From positions 1 to 48,859 of the forward strand of contig DGOV01000115.1 in the NCBI GenBank assembly GCA_002390205.1: DNA of 48,859 nucleotides, in the 5' to 3' direction. The notes under the pieces were generated by a model. The model was not told the DNA's origin, did not search any database, and saw only the letters and a program-made list of their open reading frames with translations. Origin of the DNA: Proteobacteria bacterium UBA4457 (GTDB taxonomy: Bacteria > Pseudomonadota > Gammaproteobacteria > Ga0077536). How positions within the stretch are numbered: position 1 is the stretch's first letter; every line of letters starts with the position of its first letter. Below, piece by piece: positions 1 through 8,973 of this stretch. A program made the position numbers and the translations under genes.

Positions 1-863
1 TCATTTGGTACTGCAGAATACCTTACATCGATAATAATATTTTTCGACTGTCCTACGCCTAAATAACCTTGAGAAAACCAGTCGAATCTTTTTATATCTA
101 AATATTGCTGACTATTTTTATTTAGATCTATAAAGTCAGTTAAATTATCTAATTTCTTAATCTTAGTGCCTTCACAATATTCTTTTGCATCAAATAACCT
201 CACAGCATCAACATAATAAAAACCCTTATCTTCATAGATTGTTTTCCATAAAAATAAATTTCCTAAGCTCGGCTTCACGGTCAACCTTTTACTTTCATGA
301 CCTCGCATTAAAGCTATCGATTTACCAACTTCTTCTGCTCTATTTTCTTGGATGAAACCAAAACCTAGATAAACAAATATGTAGGAAACACCTAAAAAGG
401 GTATGAGTTTATTTTTACTTACTAATGTAGTGATGACGAAAGTTATAACTGGAATAGTCAGGAGTGGATCTATCACTGAGATATTATTCCAAGAAATTCT
501 TACATCAGAAAATGGCCACAAAAGTTGCGTTCCATAACTTGTGCAAGCATCAAGTAAACCATGCGTGGCATAACCTAATAAACAAAAAAAGTAAGTTTCT
601 GTCCAACTCAAATGATTTTTAAAAAGAACTCTTAAAAATAAGGTTACTAATAATGCCCCTATAGGAATAAAAACTAAGGCATGTGTAAATTGTCTATGAA
701 ATTCTAATTTTAGTAGTGGGTCTGTACTAGACCTAATGAATATATCTAAGTCTGGGGCAAGCCCAGCAATACAGCCGAATATCGATCCTACTAATAGTTT
801 TTTTTTATTAGCAATTGTTTGAGCAAAAATTGCTCCAAACGCACCTTGGCTTAAAGGATCCAT
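1..863 (-). CDS. YdjM/DUF457-type membrane-bound metal-dependent hydrolase (3' end beyond window)
   Basis: An open frame begins at ATG 863 (MDPLSQGAFGAIFAQ) and runs off the left edge without a stop, giving at least 287 residues. Seen in the sequence: the motif AGLAPDLDIF near residue 38, EFHRQFTHALVFIP near 60 and GYATHGLLDACTSYGT near 100, followed by two or three hydrophobic segments. These Asp/His motifs are typical of the LexA-regulated inner-membrane hydrolase family YdjM (DUF457, PF04307), whose substrate is unknown. The C-terminal part carries a soluble region after the last membrane segment (about residue 170). The protein would sit in the inner membrane. Its nearest neighbour is on the opposite strand, so it is not in an operon with any gene seen here. 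Confidence 0.8.
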   Translation of the reverse strand, partial: MDPLSQGAFGAIFAQTIANKKKLLVGSIFGCIAGLAPDLDIFIRSSTDPLLKLEFHRQFTHALVFIPIGALLVTLFLRVLFKNHLSWTETYFFCLLGYATHGLLDACTSYGTQLLWPFSDVRISWNNISVIDPLLTIPVITFVITTLVSKNKLIPFLGVSYIFVYLGFGFIQENRAEEVGKSIALMRGHESKRLTVKPSLGNLFLWKTIYEDKGFYYVDAVRLFDAKEYCEGTKIKKLDNLTDFIDLNKNSQQYLDIKRFDWFSQGYLGVGQSKNIIIDVRYSAVPN

Positions 864-1125
864 AAAAAAACCTTAAGATTAATATAATTTTTGAGGAATA
901 AATGTTTATTTAAGCAATCTAATCAATCGGAAAATCCCATAAGCACCTAGGATGGCCGCCCGAATAGGCCATATGTAAACTATGACATATCCCTGCTCCA
1001 AAAAGAATCGCGTCAATATTCTATAATTAAAGACAAAGCTACCTCATTTCGGTAATCTGGTATAGGAAACTTAGTAACCATGCCAATTTTCTGCTATCAA
1101 ACACGTTAATGTCACGGGAATATCT

Positions 1126-1896
1126 ATGTCACAACATAAAGCTCTAGCAATGTTCGGTCGTTCTGGAAACCCATCACTAAATGAAGCGACCTTCACGTCC
1201 GAAAGTTATGGACAAGGTCGAGTGATGACTTTACAAGGAACAGTGAACAAAACAGGAATCTTACTGGCTTTGCTCGTTTTAGCCGCCATTTACCCATGGA
1301 ATTTGTATTTTCAGAGCGGTAATCCTGCCCTAGTGATGCCTTTTGCACTCGGTGGGGCTATCGGAGGGTTCATTTTTGCGCTTGTGACAACATTCAAAAA
1401 AACATGGGCTGCAATTACTGCTCCTGTATATGCCTTGTTACAAGGACTCTTTCTTGGTTCTGTCTCAGCCCTATTCGAAGCTCAATATCCCGGAATTGTA
1501 ATTCAAGCAACCGGGTTAACTTTCGGCACTCTGGCTTCGCTACTAATGTTATATAAATTGGGAATCATTAAGCCGACGGAAAATTTCAAGCTAATGATTG
1601 TATCTGCGACAATGGGAATAGGAGTTCTCTATTTTATCAGCTTCATCATGAATATGTTTGGATCCACCGGCATTGGATTTATCCATTCCAATGGTATTTT
1701 TGGCATTGGCTTCAGTCTTTTTGTTGTTGCGATTGCGGCATTAAATCTCGTTCTGGATTTCGACTTTATTGAGCAAGGGTCCGAACAGGGAGCGCCTAAA
1801 TATATGGAGTGGTACGGAGCGTTTTCGCTAATGGTCACTTTAGTATGGCTGTATCTAGAGATTCTAAGATTGCTCGCGAAATTAAGAAGTCGTTGA
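1126..1896 (+). CDS. Bax inhibitor-1/YccA family integral membrane protein (BaxI_1 type)
   Basis: 256 residues with a short cytoplasmic N-terminus carrying NPSLNEATF, the signature start of the bacterial BaxI_1 family (PF12811), then about seven hydrophobic helices spread over residues 40-250. The start at ATG 1126 is supported by GGGA a few bases upstream. Members of the BI-1 superfamily are multi-pass membrane proteins linked to calcium leak and stress; the role of this bacterial branch is not established. The stop codon overlaps the start of the next small membrane protein (TGATG), so the two are probably translationally coupled. Confidence 0.88.
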   Translation: MSQHKALAMFGRSGNPSLNEATFTSESYGQGRVMTLQGTVNKTGILLALLVLAAIYPWNLYFQSGNPALVMPFALGGAIGGFIFALVTTFKKTWAAITAPVYALLQGLFLGSVSALFEAQYPGIVIQATGLTFGTLASLLMLYKLGIIKPTENFKLMIVSATMGIGVLYFISFIMNMFGSTGIGFIHSNGIFGIGFSLFVVAIAALNLVLDFDFIEQGSEQGAPKYMEWYGAFSLMVTLVWLYLEILRLLAKLRSR

Positions 1897-2108
1897 TGGA
1901 CTTAAACACACTTTTCTTCGGTGGAATGACTCTTTTATCACTTGCAGTCTTCTTTTACTTTGGGCGATTTAGAGCGTCTTCAAAACAAAGAGACAGAGAG
2001 GATAGGATCGACTGGGGTAAAAACAGGTTCAGGTCTCTAAGAATCTTGCTGTTAGCAATGCTCTGCGTATTGGGTATCGCCCTACTAATTCGGATGTTTA
2101 CCCACTAA
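1896..2108 (+). CDS. small two-helix membrane protein coupled to BI-1 protein
   Basis: A 70-residue protein whose ATG at 1896 shares a base with the TGA of the upstream gene. An in-frame start at 1809 exists but would lie deep inside the BI-1 gene, so the overlapping ATG is preferred. Visible features: a hydrophobic helix at residues 4-22, a charged basic/acidic linker (KQRDREDRIDW) and a second helix at about 46-67. No family recognised. Tight overlap suggests co-translation with, and perhaps assembly beside, the BI-1 protein. Confidence 0.6.
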   Translation: MDLNTLFFGGMTLLSLAVFFYFGRFRASSKQRDREDRIDWGKNRFRSLRILLLAMLCVLGIALLIRMFTH

Positions 2109-2245
2109 TAGAATTACTAATTAAGTGAGTCGCGACTGAACTTAATAACAGGAGTGGGTGATTATATATAGTGCTATCGGGTATAAGGTACGCGTACCAT
2201 TTACAATCCTCAAACAACTAGTTTTTCCGCTTATAGAGTAAAAAT

Positions 2246-3229
2246 ATGAAAAATATTGCGATCATCGGCGCGGGGCTTTCAGGCCTCATCGCTGCCAGAC
2301 AATTGGGCAACATAGCAAACATAACTATATTTGAAAAATCAAAGGGCGTTGGCGGACGGATAGCCACTCGTCGATCAGGGCTATATTCATTTGACCATGG
2401 AGCACAATTTTTCACTCCTAAAACTGAATTATTCAAAGACTTTCTCAAGCCAATGATCGTAGAAGGCGATGTAAAACGCTGGGATGGCGAATTTGTAGAA
2501 ATAATAAATAGAGAATTCAGCTTTAAGCATAAATGGGATGCCTCCCTGCCTCACTATGTTGGAGCTCCCAGTATGAATAGCTTCGCGAAACGACTAAGTG
2601 TAGGGACAGATATAAGACAAAACACTCTCGTGAATTCGATCATACGGAAAAACGAATGTTGGCAAATTTATGACATCAATCAAAGATTACTGGGTGAGTT
2701 TGACTGGGTAATCGTATCCACACCCCCTGAGCAAGCTCTTCAATTACTGCCTCAATCCTCTACATTCTGCAGTGAGCTTGCAATCCCTAAAATGAAAGCT
2801 TGTTTTTCTATTATGCTGGGATTTGATAATGACCTTTCGTTACCATTCGATGCTGCCTTGCCATTAGGTGAAGATATCAGCTGGATTTCCCTAGATAGTT
2901 CTAAGCCAGATAGAGGTCAGACGCACTGTCTCCTAATCCACTCAACTAATGATTGGGCCGATCAACATTTAGAAGATGACCGAAATAAAGTTCTAGAATA
3001 CATGATAGAAGAAACCAGCAATATTTTAGATCGGGATCTAAATTGTGCCTCACATAGAGATGTCCATGGTTGGCGCTTCGCCAATATAGACCGACAGGCA
3101 GGTAAGCATTATTTTCTAGATACAATGCGCAAAGTCGCACTGTGTGGTGATTGGTTTATAAAAGGACGGGTTGAAGCAGCATTTACTAGCGGCTATGAAG
3201 TAGCTCGCGCTATTGAGACAGCATTATAA
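2246..3229 (+). CDS. renalase-like NAD(P)/FAD-dependent oxidoreductase
   Basis: 327 residues. The N-terminus has the dinucleotide-binding fingerprint IGAGLSGLIAARQL (residues 7-20), the acidic end of the second strand (FEKSKGVGGRIATRR) and SFDHGAQFFTP, all typical of the renalase/amine-oxidase-like bacterial flavoproteins. A C-terminal FAD-contacting motif is visible in VALCGDWFIKGRVEAAFTSG. The family oxidises amines or dihydronicotinamide isomers; the substrate here cannot be told. No signal peptide, so cytoplasmic. It stands alone, 137 bases after the previous gene and followed by a long gene-poor stretch. Confidence 0.85.
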   Translation: MKNIAIIGAGLSGLIAARQLGNIANITIFEKSKGVGGRIATRRSGLYSFDHGAQFFTPKTELFKDFLKPMIVEGDVKRWDGEFVEIINREFSFKHKWDASLPHYVGAPSMNSFAKRLSVGTDIRQNTLVNSIIRKNECWQIYDINQRLLGEFDWVIVSTPPEQALQLLPQSSTFCSELAIPKMKACFSIMLGFDNDLSLPFDAALPLGEDISWISLDSSKPDRGQTHCLLIHSTNDWADQHLEDDRNKVLEYMIEETSNILDRDLNCASHRDVHGWRFANIDRQAGKHYFLDTMRKVALCGDWFIKGRVEAAFTSGYEVARAIETAL

Positions 3230-4651
3230 AAACACCAAGAGTCTATTGCTGAGGCAGAGGATAGAAAAATTATCTATAGTTCGATAGTTCCCGCACCAAG
3301 CCTACTGGAATGCAAGAAAAATGTGGCTTTAGGTCCTAAATCTCCTTCAAATAGAGGCCTTTATAATCCATTCTAAGCCCTCCTTAAGACCTACTACGAG
3401 TTTTTCAATATAATTTAGTCCTGTAAACAGAGCAAGCCATTCTATCTCTTAGAGAGCCTTATATTAGCTTCAATTAAGTCAGGTTGGTTTAACATTTTTA
3501 TCCACGTTTGATGCACTTAAAGCAATGAGTAATTTATTATAAGTATGATCCCATAATTTAAAATATTTTATCTTGAAATTAATAGGGTGAGGAGTGTAAT
3601 AGGTTATCTTTTTATCTTTCTTGGATTTTTCTGCGGATTTCTCTTGTTCTCTAGTAGAACTCATCAGGCGTTATTATTTGACAACTTTCCAAGGTCTTTC
3701 CTCTAACCTAATCCTTTATTTAGAGTGTCGCTATCGAAATGTAGATATAAGTCACTTCCGAGTTTCAAATTTAATTAGCAATACTCTCAGAGTTTCCATA
3801 AATATCACCTTGAATTTTCTTCCTAGTTATTTTATGTTGGTTCAACTTCAGCAAGTGACAATATGTGCTGATATTTAACAACGTTAAAAGAATCTGAAGC
3901 TGTTTGCTCTATAAGGTACCCCGGGGAGGAAGATAATGTTGGCTGCAAGCGAACCAAGTATTTCTATGACCTTCGTTAGATGGACTTTCTTAGTGCTCAT
4001 ATCCTTACTTTTAAATGTTGATCACCTAAGTGGTATCTATCTCTATTGACGGCTCTAATTTTGAGGAAGTATCCCGTATTTTTGTGTAGCAACTTAACTC
4101 AAGGTCATTTACCGAGCAATAGGCTTAATTAGCTGATCAGAACGATATTTCATCTAAAAATCTTGTTACTTTTTCTCATCTCCACTGCTATATGAAAAGC
4201 CTTTTAATCGAAGTGTTTACTTACTTACTTGGCTGCATGAAAATTTTCCATTTTATAAGTACACTATTACCTTCACGATTACTTTTGTTACAGGCAAGGC
4301 CATATTTGAGCTCTTTAGACGGTGGTAAGGGTACTTCAATTAATACAAAGTTCTTCTTTCAACTATCCGCTTCCATTTAATGCCCTAAACACTCTCCAAA
4401 CGCACTCTCAGCTCCTACGAAGTTCTTTTTATCTATTTGAGTGTGTACTCAGAAAAATCGACGAGTACAGTAGGACTATTATGGAGAAATCATAGGAAAA
4501 AATTGAATTTACTTAAAAAAATCTTTTTAAATCAATTTTTTGCTGTTGCTAACATGAAACCAGTATTTTTACTATTGTATAAGATGAATTTCCCCAGAAC
4601 ACACTTCTAGTGGGTTATTCTATGTTACTACTGATCAAATCATTGAAGTGC
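3230..4651. other. gene-poor AT-rich stretch of 1.4 kb
   Basis: No ORF here looks like a known protein. Three short frames (3479-3664 minus, 3621-3878 plus, 4192-4380 plus) lack a convincing ribosome-binding site and show no recognisable domain. The only frame with a strong Shine-Dalgarno is the 37-codon ORF at 3936-4049, listed separately. The base composition is visibly more AT-rich than the flanking genes. No tRNA, inverted repeat pair, transposase remnant or CRISPR repeat was seen. It may be decayed sequence or hold unrecognised small RNAs. Confidence 0.5.
3936..4049 (+). CDS. candidate 37-residue membrane peptide
   Basis: A short ORF (starting MLAASEPSISM) follows a near-consensus Shine-Dalgarno, GGGGAGGA at 3923-3930, ending five bases before ATG 3936. 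The product has one hydrophobic stretch, WTFLVLISLLLNV, at about residues 16-28 that could span or associate with the membrane. No homologue is recognised. The strong ribosome-binding site in an otherwise gene-free region is the main support; chance occurrence cannot be excluded. Confidence 0.35.
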   Translation: MLAASEPSISMTFVRWTFLVLISLLLNVDHLSGIYLY

Positions 4652-6991
4652 TTACTGACTGGGTTCTTGACTACTTTCTTCGAGTAATTGGGGGACAGGC
4701 TCCTCTTCAGCGGGTTTGCTTTCGCACTCAATCGAATCAGATAAGGTGTCATAATCGAGCTTAAACTTCTTCGGTAAATACTTCAGACTCCGCGTAGTCT
4801 CAGTAAGTAACTGGCACGCCTCATCAGGCCGATTAGAGTCGCGACGTAAACTAGAACGACTAATCATCCCTTCCCACCAGATAGGCATTGTCGGTATGGC
4901 TTTATCTGTAATAGCTTTCCACGCACGATCGGATTCGAACGGCTTACCTAAAACCCCGGCGGCTTTAGCAAACAGGCGCCACCCATCCCCCGAGGTCACA
5001 TGATCTTTTGTAAATTCTTTGGCTCTACGGTAGGCCTCATCAATATCTCCGTTATCGAGCATTCCTTCAATAATCACCACACGGAAACGGCGATCCATCG
5101 AAGGCTGACGCTTAACGGAGTCATGGACTAATCTTGCTAAAATAAGTCGTTCAGTGACGTTCTCTCGATCGGCGATAAAAGGAAAGAGAAACTCAATTTG
5201 CCAACTCGGTATCCCTTTAGCTGCTAAGCCTTCGACAAATTTACGGATCTGTTCAAAGTCGTCAAGCCGATTGTATAGTTGAAGTCTAGACCAGATCAGC
5301 GCGCGCCTAATATCTAGAGTCACATGAGCCTCAATTGAGATCTCAAGTTCGGCAGCTTCCTTTGCCATTTTCAGCTCAATAGCATCAAGCGCTTTTAAGA
5401 CGTCTTCGGGTTTTGGATCAATGAGCGCACGCATCTCCAGAAGCACAGCAAAATTATACGCGTTAGTCTTATCAGACTTTGGCAAGCTTCTAAAAGCACT
5501 CACGCCTTGTACCGCGAGGGCAGAAGCTTCTTTAATTTTCGACCGGGTGACTTTTGCGCTAAATTCTTTAGCAATCAAGTAAAATGCAGTCCTCTCGACC
5601 TCGCCTTTAAACTTCTGAGATGACTTGATGGATTGTAACGACTGCAATGCGACAGACGCATTGGCGGCAGTCTGTGCCACCATCAAACGGGCGGCATCTG
5701 TATCCTTATCTTCCGGGCTTTTGCGGATAAATCGTTGAGCAGCTTTACGTAACTGCTTTTTGTTTGCCTTGTCACCCCCCCCTTTCTCTCGGGCAGCGTA
5801 GACAGCGTAGAGTAGCTTGGCGACTGCTTTATCAAGTTCAGGTTCCAGGTTTTGTATACGAACGAGCTTTTCCAGCAGATCAACAGCGGGCTGGTATATT
5901 TTCGCGTTATACGCAGCTAATGCCCATCGATACCGGTATCTGGCCAAATTCACATTAGGAGGAACGATAACATGGGCAAAAAAAGCTTCGTATTTCTGCA
6001 TAGCGTTGTAATAATGATCATAGTTCAGTGCGAATTCTGCTCCTGCGAGATCGGTATACACCCCGACAGAAACACCTGACAACTCTTGACTATAGACCAT
6101 CATGTCATCAATCAATGCTTGGTCTACGCGGCCTGAGTCTATGAGTGTGCGGAGTCGCTCAGCAGCTTCAATCGGTCGGCCACCGCTTTTTCTACTGGCC
6201 TGAAGTAAGCCAAATGCTTCGGCTCTTTGAATTTTCGCCTCATCATCATCAAAGACATCCGACCGCTGGTCAGCATCGACGTTACCAGTGAGTGCATCAA
6301 GAATACGCAGTTCGAATTTAACCGTTTCAAGAATTGGCGAATTCTCTTCTGCGGCCAAAGCTCGCTCTAAATTTTTAAAAATCGCATGGGCATGCTCGTA
6401 TCGTCCTCGTTCAATCTCAACATAACCACGTCCTAGCCAACCACCGTAGACCAAGCCTGGTCGAAACAGCTGCATCGATGCTGCACGAAAACCATTTTGA
6501 GCCGGCAATAGTGCTGTACCTTTTAAATTATCGATATCTCTATCATCAACGACCTGACGTGCGATCTCTAAGTCTATCCATGCCCGCCAATAAGGAAATG
6601 CTGCCAGAGCAAAGCTAATATCGTCCCAATCTTGAGACCTGAATAGTCGTTCAAGCTCCGCCTCGCTGTCATCAGCTTGCATTTCAATATCAAATACTCT
6701 TTTCTCAACGATGGCTTTCATCTCATCCAAGAGTGAACGGAAACCTTCAAGCTCGGTTGAACTAAGCTCGGCCGCACGGACTCGATCGATTAAAGGACCT
6801 ATTCCATTCGCGAGATCGAAGATATCCTTGGCCGATTCTACCTTTTTAAGGGTAACTAAATAACCATTCCCCTCAGTCAAAAGCTGGTCGTAATTATTGG
6901 CTTGAGCGGTTAGATGGCACGCGATACAGGCAATTAAAACTAATATGATGGGGTGGCCCAAGAAGCTTTTATAGAAATAATTTTTAATCAT
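4652..6991 (-). CDS. large secreted TPR-like helical repeat protein of an ExbB/ExbD-VWA operon
   Basis: 779 residues. The N-terminus has a basic start and hydrophobic segment (LVLIACIACHLTAQA) ending near residue 31, consistent with a signal peptide or signal anchor. The rest is almost entirely helical, rich in Ala, Leu, Glu and Arg, with TPR-like repeats (for example around residues 175-215, 330-400, and 640-720) and an acidic, proline-rich C-terminus (PAEEEPVPQLL). No enzymatic motif seen. Its ATG overlaps the stop of the upstream VWA gene (ATGA), placing it last in a five-gene operon behind an ExbB/ExbD motor. In motor operons, TPR proteins usually act as periplasmic scaffolds; that role is inference here. 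Confidence 0.75.
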   Translation of the reverse strand: MIKNYFYKSFLGHPIILVLIACIACHLTAQANNYDQLLTEGNGYLVTLKKVESAKDIFDLANGIGPLIDRVRAAELSSTELEGFRSLLDEMKAIVEKRVFDIEMQADDSEAELERLFRSQDWDDISFALAAFPYWRAWIDLEIARQVVDDRDIDNLKGTALLPAQNGFRAASMQLFRPGLVYGGWLGRGYVEIERGRYEHAHAIFKNLERALAAEENSPILETVKFELRILDALTGNVDADQRSDVFDDDEAKIQRAEAFGLLQASRKSGGRPIEAAERLRTLIDSGRVDQALIDDMMVYSQELSGVSVGVYTDLAGAEFALNYDHYYNAMQKYEAFFAHVIVPPNVNLARYRYRWALAAYNAKIYQPAVDLLEKLVRIQNLEPELDKAVAKLLYAVYAAREKGGGDKANKKQLRKAAQRFIRKSPEDKDTDAARLMVAQTAANASVALQSLQSIKSSQKFKGEVERTAFYLIAKEFSAKVTRSKIKEASALAVQGVSAFRSLPKSDKTNAYNFAVLLEMRALIDPKPEDVLKALDAIELKMAKEAAELEISIEAHVTLDIRRALIWSRLQLYNRLDDFEQIRKFVEGLAAKGIPSWQIEFLFPFIADRENVTERLILARLVHDSVKRQPSMDRRFRVVIIEGMLDNGDIDEAYRRAKEFTKDHVTSGDGWRLFAKAAGVLGKPFESDRAWKAITDKAIPTMPIWWEGMISRSSLRRDSNRPDEACQLLTETTRSLKYLPKKFKLDYDTLSDSIECESKPAEEEPVPQLLEESSQEPSQ

Positions 6992-8100
6992 AAGACGTCC
7001 AACAAGGCTTTCATTTGACTGGCGAATTTGTCGCCTAAAATGAGTTTAATAAGTCTTCGCGTCAATTTGAGTTCGCCATCTAACGTCGCGGTATCTCCGC
7101 CGCCAGCTTCCCCGATCACTAAAAAAGCATGCATAGGCGCACTTCTGTATAACGAGTGAGCAACTTTTCTACCAACTTTTGCCTCCAAAAGATGAGGGTT
7201 GGCTTGATCACTTACGTCTAAGGTCGATATAGTCCCCTCAGACCTTCTGAATTGTTCCGCTAATCCAACCACCCCTCTTAACTGGCTCTCACGTATGGGA
7301 GCATCCCCAATCAGAATAATTAAGCGGCGGGCTCCTATTCTCCAGCCAGATTCTTCGATGGCTACTCGTAACCCTTCATCTATCGCCTCAAACCAGTCCC
7401 CGCCGCCTTCGGCCTCTAGAGAAGACAAAAACTTTTTAAGCTTATTGGTGCTGTAGGTGAGTGGCTCAATACGGGTGACAAACTCTGGATCTTTCTTATC
7501 ACGGAAAGCTACAAAGCCAAAGCGCGCGATCGGCACCAGTGAGCGCACGACTGCGGAAATATCTTCTATCCGATCTTTGACCTCATCCAAAACCCAACCC
7601 ATAGAACCTGTCGCATCAACGACAAATACCACATCTAGACCCGCTTCACGCAATCCCGCAATATATGATGCAAACTGAGACGTTCCATCCCCTAAACCAT
7701 TGCCAATACCCGTCTTAAAACCGCCAATACCGGAGCCCTCACTCAGCGGCACCGCCGTCAGGCCGGCCGTTACATCGACGCCTTTAAAACCACCTGCTTG
7801 TGCTCTCAGAGTCGCTGCTATATCAGGAGGAGGTGGAGCTACAGATTTAGGAGCGATGAGTATTTCAGGTGGTTCAAAATCTAGCTCCTCATCAAACTCT
7901 AGCTGTTCCTCAGGGGGCTTAGTTTTTTCAATCACTGAATCAGGAGTTTGATCGATGACAATCATTTCTTCTTCAGGAGGTGCGATAACTTTAGCGGGTG
8001 ATATCTGTGCGCCAATTCGACCCGAAACCAAAGCATGAACTGCAGTCGAGATAACGATCAAAATAGTCCATATTATGACGGGCCGTGACGGCTTGCGCAT
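6988..8100 (-). CDS. TonB-like membrane anchor with periplasmic von Willebrand A domain
   Basis: 370 residues. An N-terminal membrane helix (residues 8-25, PVIIWTILIVISTAVHAL) is followed by an acidic, proline-rich stretch (39-95) as in TonB. Instead of the TonB C-terminal domain, residues 155-335 form a VWA domain with the metal-site motif DATGSMG (Asp162), a GGGDWFEAID loop and LIILIGDAP. The architecture suggests an N-in, C-out protein in which a motor-coupled anchor carries a metal-dependent adhesion module into the periplasm. The gene lies four bases after the second exbD-like gene and overlaps the following TPR-like gene by ATGA, so coupled translation is likely. Confidence 0.85.
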   Translation of the reverse strand: MRKPSRPVIIWTILIVISTAVHALVSGRIGAQISPAKVIAPPEEEMIVIDQTPDSVIEKTKPPEEQLEFDEELDFEPPEILIAPKSVAPPPPDIAATLRAQAGGFKGVDVTAGLTAVPLSEGSGIGGFKTGIGNGLGDGTSQFASYIAGLREAGLDVVFVVDATGSMGWVLDEVKDRIEDISAVVRSLVPIARFGFVAFRDKKDPEFVTRIEPLTYSTNKLKKFLSSLEAEGGGDWFEAIDEGLRVAIEESGWRIGARRLIILIGDAPIRESQLRGVVGLAEQFRRSEGTISTLDVSDQANPHLLEAKVGRKVAHSLYRSAPMHAFLVIGEAGGGDTATLDGELKLTRRLIKLILGDKFASQMKALLDVL

Positions 8101-8104
8101 ATCG

Positions 8105-8554
8105 TTAACCCCCAGTCCGCTGCTGGGTAATAAGGATAAATTTAAGTACTCCGGCTTCTGAAGCCACTTTCATGATTTTGGACACAACTAGCGCACTTAC
8201 TTTAGCATCCGCATATATTTTCAGACTATCTATCCCCGCAATGGCAGCAAGCTCCCCCTGCAAGGCAGCAGAAGTTACGGGACGACCCTCAAATCGCAAC
8301 GACCCATCCTGATCTACCGCCACGGTTGGAACTTCAGCAGAAGGTACAGCTTGTCGTGTCGAGGCCGGAGGCACTATGTCGTAATCAGGTTGAAGATTAC
8401 CGACGATCATAAAATATAGAAGCAGTAAAAATATGATATTGATCATCGGGATGACGTTCTCCTCCTGACCGCTTCTCTTCCCCATGATTCTGTCTTTCAA
8501 TCCAGATGAAATCGTGTTTTTTCTGCGACGCGAAGATCTTAACTGCCCACTCAT
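8105..8554 (-). CDS. ExbD/TolR family protein lacking the membrane Asp
   Basis: 149 residues: basic N-terminus, one membrane helix (about 35-53), and a periplasmic ExbD-type domain ending in KFILITQQR. ExbD and TolR form the rotor/stator partner of the ExbB/TolQ proton channel and need an Asp in this helix. Here the motif reads VIPMINIIFLLLLYFM, with Asn39 (codon AAT) where ExbD has Asp. The neighbouring paralogue keeps the Asp. The ATG overlaps the stop of the upstream exbD-like gene (ATGA). The protein probably pairs with that paralogue; loss of the Asp suggests it is a structural or regulatory partner. Confidence 0.9.
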   Translation of the reverse strand: MSGQLRSSRRRKNTISSGLKDRIMGKRSGQEENVIPMINIIFLLLLYFMIVGNLQPDYDIVPPASTRQAVPSAEVPTVAVDQDGSLRFEGRPVTSAALQGELAAIAGIDSLKIYADAKVSALVVSKIMKVASEAGVLKFILITQQRTGG

Positions 8555-8973
8555 TGCGCGAACCTCTGAGTGGCAGAGACTGAAATATTACGCACATCAA
8601 ATTGATTAAACAGGTCCATCACATCTACAGCTGCCTGGAGCAAAACCTGTTCGTCGACTGCAAGCATTACTCTAGTTTGCGCTGGTGCAATTAGTCCTGC
8701 CGCATATTCTTTTAGTCCATCCAATGAGCTTTCTTTACTATTAAGCCATAGGCTTCCATTTTCATGCACCTCAACCACCACCATAGTCGATTCACTCTCA
8801 ATTTTAGCGCTGCCAGTAGCCTGAGAAAACTCCATTGCTCGTGGCTTCATGAAGTTAGTCTGGAGCATAAAAAAGACGAGCAATATAAACACGCAATCAA
8901 TCAACGGAGTTAAAGACATTCTGCCTGCCTTGCGCCGTCGGGGAGACAGCACATTATCGCTTAAGAGGCTCAC
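8551..8973 (-). CDS. ExbD/TolR family proton-motor protein
   Basis: 140 residues with a GTG start at 8973 whose G is shared with the TAG stop of the upstream ExbB-like gene. The membrane helix carries MSLTPLIDCVFILLVFFM with the conserved Asp26 used for proton transfer in ExbD/TolR. The periplasmic part (about 45-140) has the usual alternation of strands and helices (VVEVHENGSLWLN, RVMLAVDEQV). It should form a motor with the ExbB-like protein encoded just before it and the Asp-less paralogue just after it. Confidence 0.92.
   Translation of the reverse strand: MSLLSDNVLSPRRRKAGRMSLTPLIDCVFILLVFFMLQTNFMKPRAMEFSQATGSAKIESESTMVVVEVHENGSLWLNSKESSLDGLKEYAAGLIAPAQTRVMLAVDEQVLLQAAVDVMDLFNQFDVRNISVSATQRFAQ

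Noticed and set aside
3479..3664. 61-codon minus-strand ORF starting MSSTREQEKSAEK
   Set aside because: No ribosome-binding site, no recognisable domain, and it overlaps an equally weak plus-strand ORF; retained only as part of the gene-poor stretch.
4192..4380. 62-codon plus-strand ORF starting MKSLLIEVF
   Set aside because: No Shine-Dalgarno and no coherent domain; the composition fits the surrounding non-coding DNA.
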